Made by a program: the position numbers and the translations under genes. From positions 1-8,019 of the forward strand of contig JBFHFJ010000148.1 in NCBI GenBank assembly GCA_041583655.1: 8,019 nt of DNA. Direction: 5' to 3'. The notes below the pieces were generated by a model that saw only the letters and a program-made list of their open reading frames with translations, was not told the origin of the DNA and made no database searches. This DNA comes from Haliea sp041583655. Lineage in GTDB: Bacteria > Pseudomonadota > Gammaproteobacteria > Pseudomonadales > Halieaceae. Positions 4,144-8,019 of this stretch are shown one piece after another; the stretch's first letter is position 1; each line of letters opens with the position of its first letter.

Positions 4144-6882
4144 TCAACCCCGGTTGCCATCCGGGACGCCGTCACCATTGCGGTCAAGCGCCATCTGCCG
4201 CCCCATGCCAACTGGCACGCAGGTAAACGTGAGCTCCTGCTCCGGCTGGCTGGCGATGGTCAGCAACTGCTGCAGGCTGACGGTGTCTTCCCCGCTGCGG
4301 TCGGTGCGAAAGCGGCCATCGGCGAGGAGCAGTGCGCCCCGCTGCTCACCGGCCAGGACACCGTGCACGACGAGGTCGCAGTCGGGAGGAGCGGCCCGGG
4401 CCCTCTCCAGCAGAAGGTCCAGACGCGCCCGTGTGGCCGGGTCCGGTTCGCCGGCAATGGTCAGTTGCTGGCCGACGATGGGGGCGAGATTGCCGTCGAA
4501 GGCAAACATGAAGTCCACTACCTGCTCGCGCTGGGCGTCACTGGCAAAACCGAACACGCTGCTGGAGAGGAAGTTGCTCACCGTGTCGATGCCGCCGTCG
4601 TGGAGCAGGCCGAAGCCGCGCACCTGGTCGCCGGTGAATACGGCCTGTTGCCCCGGCCGCGGGACACTGGCTCCGAACATGCCCACCTTCTGGTACAGGT
4701 TGCGCAGGTGCGCCACCTTGAAATCCTCGGTGATCCCCGGCCCCTCGTTGGTCATCAGCCCCGCCGTGCCGAACTGACGGGCATCGACATCCAGCACATG
4801 GCAGTGGTTGCAGGTCAGGGCGCCGCCGGTGGTGGGATCTTCCATGAACACCCGGCGCCCCTCGGCCTGGTCCGGGGTGAGACTGTTGTCGAGGTTGCGG
4901 ATGGCATTGGGCGGCGGGGTAATTGCCAGGGCAAAGTCGGTGAAGTCCTGCAACTGCTCTGCGGAGAGCATCTCCTCCCGGCCCAGCAGTTCGACGAATG
5001 CCGGGTTGAATTCCTTGAAGGCCGCCGCCTCCAGGCTCTCCAGTTCGCCGCGCACGACCGCACGGTCCCGGCCGCCGCGATCGCCCCGCCAGTGCATGGG
5101 GCCGCTGTCGGCGATGCCGCGAAAAGTCTGGGTGGTCATCGGGCCCTTCAGGGGATGAAAGACACCCTGGGTGGGTGTGCGCAGCGGCACGAAGTCGTTG
5201 CGGTTATCAACCAGGTCCCCGTCCGGATTGCCGAGGTCCCAGGCCAGGCCGTCGACATCGCCGAAGACATGACAGGTGGCGCAGGAGGCAGTGCCGTTGG
5301 CAGAGGTGAGTTCAGCGTCGTACAGCAGGCGCCGGCCACGGCGGATGTTCGCCGCTTCCGGGTGGTACAGGTCCCGGGTGGCGAGGACCTCGCCGCTGTC
5401 GGCGGCAATGACGCTGAGGGTATTGGTGTAGCGGGACAGGGTATACAGCCGGTCGCCGGCGCTGTTCAGTACCAGCCCGCCGGGAGCGCCGCCCGGTACC
5501 GGGATGTGTCGGGTGGCCGCGGGGTCGTAGGTTCCCGCCTCCAGTTGCGCGGTGGCGATCGCCGCTATCCGGTTGGAGCCAAAGGCGGCGAGGTAGAGCG
5601 TCGCACCATCGGCGCTGACGGCCATTTCCTGGGGCTGGGCCAGGCTCAGGCGCTTGTCGTCCGGCGCCAGGGAAGCACCTTCGCGCAGCGAGAAGTCCAC
5701 ATGGGGGTTGAGATGGTTGGCAATCACGGCGCCCTCCCGGACCACGCTGACGCGGTGCTCGGCGATGTGGCCGCGCACTGTGCTGGCTGCGGTGCCGGGG
5801 CCCTCGAAGCGCACGCGATTGCGGGCTTCCATGTTGCTGACGTAGACCGCGCCTGTCACCGGGTTGCTGGCGACGTTGAACAGCACCGTGCCCAGTCCAC
5901 GCTGGCTGTCCAGCAGGCGCGGGCGGTCCGCCATGGCATCGAGAGTGAAGAGGTCGAGGTCCGGCAGGTGGAAGCGGACCTTGTGCGACCAGTTCCGGCC
6001 TGACTCATCGATCCACTGCTCGCCGTCGAACCCCACGATCAGGCCCGTATCCGGTTGCCTGATGCCGGCGTGGTTCTGTACCGGCCCGGGTTTGGCGTTG
6101 GCCACCTCCGGCTCGTTGAGCAGGGTAGTGGTCTGGTTGCCGGAGAGAAAGGCGGCGACATGGACCCGGCTGCCGTCGGCGCTGCGCGCCAACCCCCGGG
6201 CGCTGTCGGTGAACAGGTTGATGATCGCCAGGGGCTGGCCACCCGGCCCGGGCCCAGGGGCATCGGCATCAAAGACCCAGACATCCGCGCGGCCCAGGCC
6301 CGGGGTCTTGAGGTCGGCCGAGTCGAAGCCGGGGTGATTCTGGCCGCGGTAGGCGGCGGTGATAAACGCGCGGCGATTGCCCGGACCGGCGAAGACGATA
6401 TCCCGGGGTTCATCGCCGACCAGCAGGGTGCGCACCACGCGAGGTTCGGCCCCGTCCAGACGGACGATACTGATACTGTCCGAGAGGTGATTGACGACCC
6501 ACACCTCGTTGGCGCTGGCCGCGGCCACCGCCACCGGTTCCAGGCCGACGGGCACACTGCCCAGGGGCGACAGGTTACCGTCGGCAACAGCGAACACTTC
6601 CAGCCGGTGCGCGGGGGTATTGATCACGAACAGGCGGGTGCCGTCACCCGACAGGGCGATGGGTCGCACCTGCCCGCTTTCAAACAGGGTGCGCCCGGCG
6701 CTGTCCGCGGGTTCGGGATCAGGGATTGGTTCTGGTTCTGGTTCGGGGGGTGGAGCCGGTGTGACCGGGGCGGGTGGCGCGTTGGGCTGTAGTGTCGTAT
6801 CGCTGCTTCCGCCGCCCCCGCAGCCTGCCAGCAGCGTGGCCATGAGCAGTGCCAAGAGAGTTCCAGTTGCCCGCATCGCCAC
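4144..6882 (-). CDS. Lipoprotein with beta-propeller and di-heme cytochrome c peroxidase-like domains
   Basis: With the GTG start at 6882 the product has 912 residues. A lipoprotein signal peptide ends in LLAGC, with lipidated C21, followed by GGGGSS and a Pro/Glu-rich linker (about 30-60). Residues 65-500 contain YVTN/YncE-like propeller repeats, such as SGDGTRLFVINT, NEVWVVNHLSDSISIV and ADGATLYLAAFGSNRIAAI. Residues 510-800 resemble the di-heme peroxidase/MauG group: CATCH (534-538), GPMTTQTFRGI, MHWRGDR (596-602), CNHCH (691-695), FKVAHLRNLYQKVGMFG and LLHDGG (760-765). The C-terminal section has two cysteines (835, 888) and ends with a DxNxDGxxD calcium-type loop (900-908). It is probably exported and anchored to a membrane, where it would do periplasmic redox chemistry; its substrate is unknown. 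A 31-bp gap without a terminator separates it from holA. Alternative starts are ATG 6888 and ATG 6876; an upstream in-frame ATG at 7017 lies inside holA and would bury the signal peptide. Confidence 0.85.
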   Translation of the reverse strand: MAMRATGTLLALLMATLLAGCGGGGSSDTTLQPNAPPAPVTPAPPPEPEPEPIPDPEPADSAGRTLFESGQVRPIALSGDGTRLFVINTPAHRLEVFAVADGNLSPLGSVPVGLEPVAVAAASANEVWVVNHLSDSISIVRLDGAEPRVVRTLLVGDEPRDIVFAGPGNRRAFITAAYRGQNHPGFDSADLKTPGLGRADVWVFDADAPGPGPGGQPLAIINLFTDSARGLARSADGSRVHVAAFLSGNQTTTLLNEPEVANAKPGPVQNHAGIRQPDTGLIVGFDGEQWIDESGRNWSHKVRFHLPDLDLFTLDAMADRPRLLDSQRGLGTVLFNVASNPVTGAVYVSNMEARNRVRFEGPGTAASTVRGHIAEHRVSVVREGAVIANHLNPHVDFSLREGASLAPDDKRLSLAQPQEMAVSADGATLYLAAFGSNRIAAIATAQLEAGTYDPAATRHIPVPGGAPGGLVLNSAGDRLYTLSRYTNTLSVIAADSGEVLATRDLYHPEAANIRRGRRLLYDAELTSANGTASCATCHVFGDVDGLAWDLGNPDGDLVDNRNDFVPLRTPTQGVFHPLKGPMTTQTFRGIADSGPMHWRGDRGGRDRAVVRGELESLEAAAFKEFNPAFVELLGREEMLSAEQLQDFTDFALAITPPPNAIRNLDNSLTPDQAEGRRVFMEDPTTGGALTCNHCHVLDVDARQFGTAGLMTNEGPGITEDFKVAHLRNLYQKVGMFGASVPRPGQQAVFTGDQVRGFGLLHDGGIDTVSNFLSSSVFGFASDAQREQVVDFMFAFDGNLAPIVGQQLTIAGEPDPATRARLDLLLERARAAPPDCDLVVHGVLAGEQRGALLLADGRFRTDRSGEDTVSLQQLLTIASQPEQELTFTCVPVGMGRQMALDRNGDGVPDGNRG
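6728..6745 (-). repeat. Hexanucleotide tandem repeat encoding Glu-Pro units
   Basis: Three head-to-tail copies of GGTTCT (the last GGTTCG) on the plus strand encode the EPEPEP part of the linker between the lipid anchor and the beta-propeller. A six-base unit can expand or contract without shifting the frame, so strains may differ in linker length. Confidence 0.6.
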
Positions 6883-6886
6883 GATC

Positions 6887-6895
6887 ATCACCTCC
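6887..6895 (-). promoter_or_regulatory. Strong Shine-Dalgarno that decides the lipoprotein start
   Basis: The minus strand reads GGAGGTGAT, a nine-base match to the 16S rRNA anti-Shine-Dalgarno. Its GGAGG core (6891-6895) is 8 nt from GTG at 6882, only 2 nt from ATG at 6888 and 14 nt from ATG at 6876. GTG is therefore the best-spaced start. All three starts keep the signal peptide and lipobox. Confidence 0.65.
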
Positions 6896-6913
6896 ACAAT
6901 GGCCCGGTTGTTC

Positions 6914-7963
6914 TTACACCCGGCTGTCCCCGCGTTGATGCGGGCGCAGCGACTGTGTGCCGGCTGCCAGATCCAGGAGCAGCCGGTCCAGCTGGTCCCA
7001 GGGGTCGCCCTCGGCATAGCCCTTGAGGCTGCCGTCCACGGTCAGTGCCTGCTGCAGCAACGCACCCAGTGAGCCGCTGTCGTGGCGCTGCAGGCAGGCC
7101 TGCACCGCGGCGGCCCGGCTCTGCCAGACGCGGTGGCTGCTCAGCACCCGGCTTACGGGCTGTCCCGCCTCGCAATCCAGTTGCATGGCGTAGAGGCTGC
7201 GCAGCTCGCGGGCCACGGCCCACAACAGGGGCACAAGGTCATTGCCCTCGCCACGCAGGCCGTGCACCATGCGCAGGGCGGCGGTCGCATTGCCCGCCAG
7301 TGCAGTATCAACCATGGCAAAGAGATTGTAGCGCGCGTTGTCGAGTACGGCGGCGGTGACCGTGTCGATGCTGACCTGCCCGCCGCTGGCCAGCAGTTTC
7401 AGCTTTTCCACTTCCTGCACCGCGGCATACAGGTTGCCCTCAAGGCGTTCCGCCAGCAGTTCCAGGGCGTCGGCAGTAATCTCCAGGCCTGCACCCTGCA
7501 GCCGCTGACGCAGCCAGCGCGGCATCTCCCGGGCCCCGACCGGCCAGACCTGGATGGTGGCGCCGGCCTTGTCCAGGGTCTTGTGCCACTTGCTGTTCTG
7601 GGATTGCTTGTCGATCTTGCCGCTTACCACCAGCAGGATATCGTCGCCACTGGCGCGTTCGACGTATTCACACAGCGCTTTGCTGCCTTCTGCGCCCGGC
7701 TTGCCCTCGGGCAGGCGCAGCTCGATCAGCTTGCGGTCACCGAACAGGGACATCTCCGCCGCGCTGTTGAGCAGGCTTTGCCAGTCGAAATCGCGGGCCG
7801 CGGTATCGACTATCTCGCGGTCAGTGCAGCCGGCCTGGCGCGCGGCGTTGCGCACCAGGTCCGCACACTCCTGCACCAGCAGCGGCTCGTCGCCGCTGAC
7901 CAGGTAGACGGGAAGGCATTGCTGTTGCAGGTGCTGGCGCAGCTGCTCGGGTTTGAGTTGCAT
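6914..7963 (-). CDS. holA: DNA polymerase III subunit delta (clamp loader)
   Basis: HolA is the delta subunit of the clamp-loader complex; it opens the beta sliding clamp so that the ring can be placed on primed DNA at the replication fork. The 349-residue product matches the length of E. coli HolA (343 aa) and shares recognisable blocks: an N-terminal LKPEQLRQHL, PVYLVSGDEPLLVQE (18-32), the beta-binding wedge MSLF (71-74, with L73 and F74 at the same positions as in E. coli), LPRWL-type MPRWL (147-151), EGNLYAAVQEVEKL (175-188) and HRVWQ (277-281). Domain III, the collar helices, fills about 210-335. As expected for delta, there is no Walker A motif. The start ATG at 7963 overlaps the upstream stop as TAATG and has only a weak Shine-Dalgarno, which suggests translational coupling to lptE. 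The gene order lptE-holA is standard in gammaproteobacteria. Confidence 0.96.
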   Translation of the reverse strand: MQLKPEQLRQHLQQQCLPVYLVSGDEPLLVQECADLVRNAARQAGCTDREIVDTAARDFDWQSLLNSAAEMSLFGDRKLIELRLPEGKPGAEGSKALCEYVERASGDDILLVVSGKIDKQSQNSKWHKTLDKAGATIQVWPVGAREMPRWLRQRLQGAGLEITADALELLAERLEGNLYAAVQEVEKLKLLASGGQVSIDTVTAAVLDNARYNLFAMVDTALAGNATAALRMVHGLRGEGNDLVPLLWAVARELRSLYAMQLDCEAGQPVSRVLSSHRVWQSRAAAVQACLQRHDSGSLGALLQQALTVDGSLKGYAEGDPWDQLDRLLLDLAAGTQSLRPHQRGDSRV

Positions 7964-8019
7964 TACCGGGCGGCGGCGTGGAAACCGATCCGGCGCAGGA
8001 TCTGCTGGGACAGCTCGCC
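7963..8019 (-). CDS. lptE: C-terminal end of LptE (LPS-assembly lipoprotein), cut by the window edge
   Basis: The last 18 codons of an open frame enter from the right edge and end with TAA at 7963-7965; the peptide is GELSQQILRRIGFHAAAR. A helix of the form LxxQILRRI at the C-terminus suits LptE, the outer-membrane lipoprotein that plugs LptD and helps insert LPS. The position directly upstream of holA, with a one-base TAATG overlap, is where lptE lies in most gammaproteobacteria. The identification rests mainly on this gene order because so little of the protein is visible. Confidence 0.7.
   Translation of the reverse strand, partial: GELSQQILRRIGFHAAAR

Noticed and set aside
4139..4152. 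Hairpin CGGGG-TCAA-CCCCG over the lipoprotein stop codon as a terminator
   Set aside because: The stem is only 5 bp and the sequence after it on the minus strand has no T-run, so intrinsic termination is not supported; it may only slow read-through.
9..4226. A 1405-codon plus-strand open frame
   Set aside because: It is antisense to the imuA-like start, the antiporter, the CoA-transferase and the end of the lipoprotein gene, and it runs through their intergenic gaps. Its product is rich in G, Q, H, R and A with no domain, and the minus-strand genes have clear family motifs. Such shadow frames are common in GC-rich DNA because TTA, CTA and TCA codons are rare in the real genes.
4363..6003. 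A 546-codon plus-strand open frame
   Set aside because: It is antisense to the cytochrome/propeller gene, whose heme motifs fix the true strand and frame. The plus-strand product has shadow-like composition and no recognisable domain.
6883..7017. Extension of the lipoprotein to the ATG at 7017
   Set aside because: This segment overlaps the 3' end of holA in another frame, has no Shine-Dalgarno of note and would place 45 residues before an otherwise perfect lipoprotein signal peptide.

Overview
The window reads as chromosomal DNA from a GC-rich gammaproteobacterium. The lptE-holA junction at the right edge, the SOS-boxed imuA-like start at the left edge, and the style of the Kef and CoA-transferase proteins would suit a marine lineage such as Halieaceae/Cellvibrionales. 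That placement is inferred; no rRNA or other marker gene is present. All genes lie on the minus strand, so transcription runs from high to low coordinates. Coding density is high and the longest non-coding gap is 189 bp.

In transcription order: (1) the last 18 codons of a gene I read as lptE (LPS-assembly lipoprotein), its stop overlapping the next start by one base; (2) holA, the delta subunit of the DNA polymerase III clamp loader; (3) after a 31-bp gap, a roughly 912-residue predicted lipoprotein that joins an N-terminal beta-propeller to a C-terminal di-heme cytochrome c peroxidase-like domain; (4) an 82-bp gap with two inverted repeats; (5) a long (716 aa) acetyl-CoA hydrolase/CoA-transferase family enzyme; (6) a 48-bp gap holding two overlapping, mutually exclusive hairpins; (7) a Kef/YbaL-type cation:proton antiporter with a C-terminal NAD-binding (TrkA-N) domain, followed by a good intrinsic terminator; (8) a 16-bp perfect-core LexA box and, 33 bp on, the first 36 codons of a gene whose N-terminus resembles ImuA of the imuA-imuB-dnaE2 SOS mutagenesis cassette.

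The likely transcription units are lptE-holA (possibly reading into the cytochrome lipoprotein, since no terminator separates them), CoA-transferase plus Kef antiporter, and a separate SOS-controlled unit leaving the window on the left. The lipoprotein, CoA-transferase and antiporter have no obvious shared pathway. I see no mobile element, tRNA, rRNA, CRISPR or phage signature. The points most worth a second look are the SOS box with its truncated gene, the propeller/di-heme lipoprotein beside holA, the extended CoA-transferase, and the competing hairpins before the antiporter. Very long plus-strand reading frames (one of 1405 codons) are antisense shadows of these genes.
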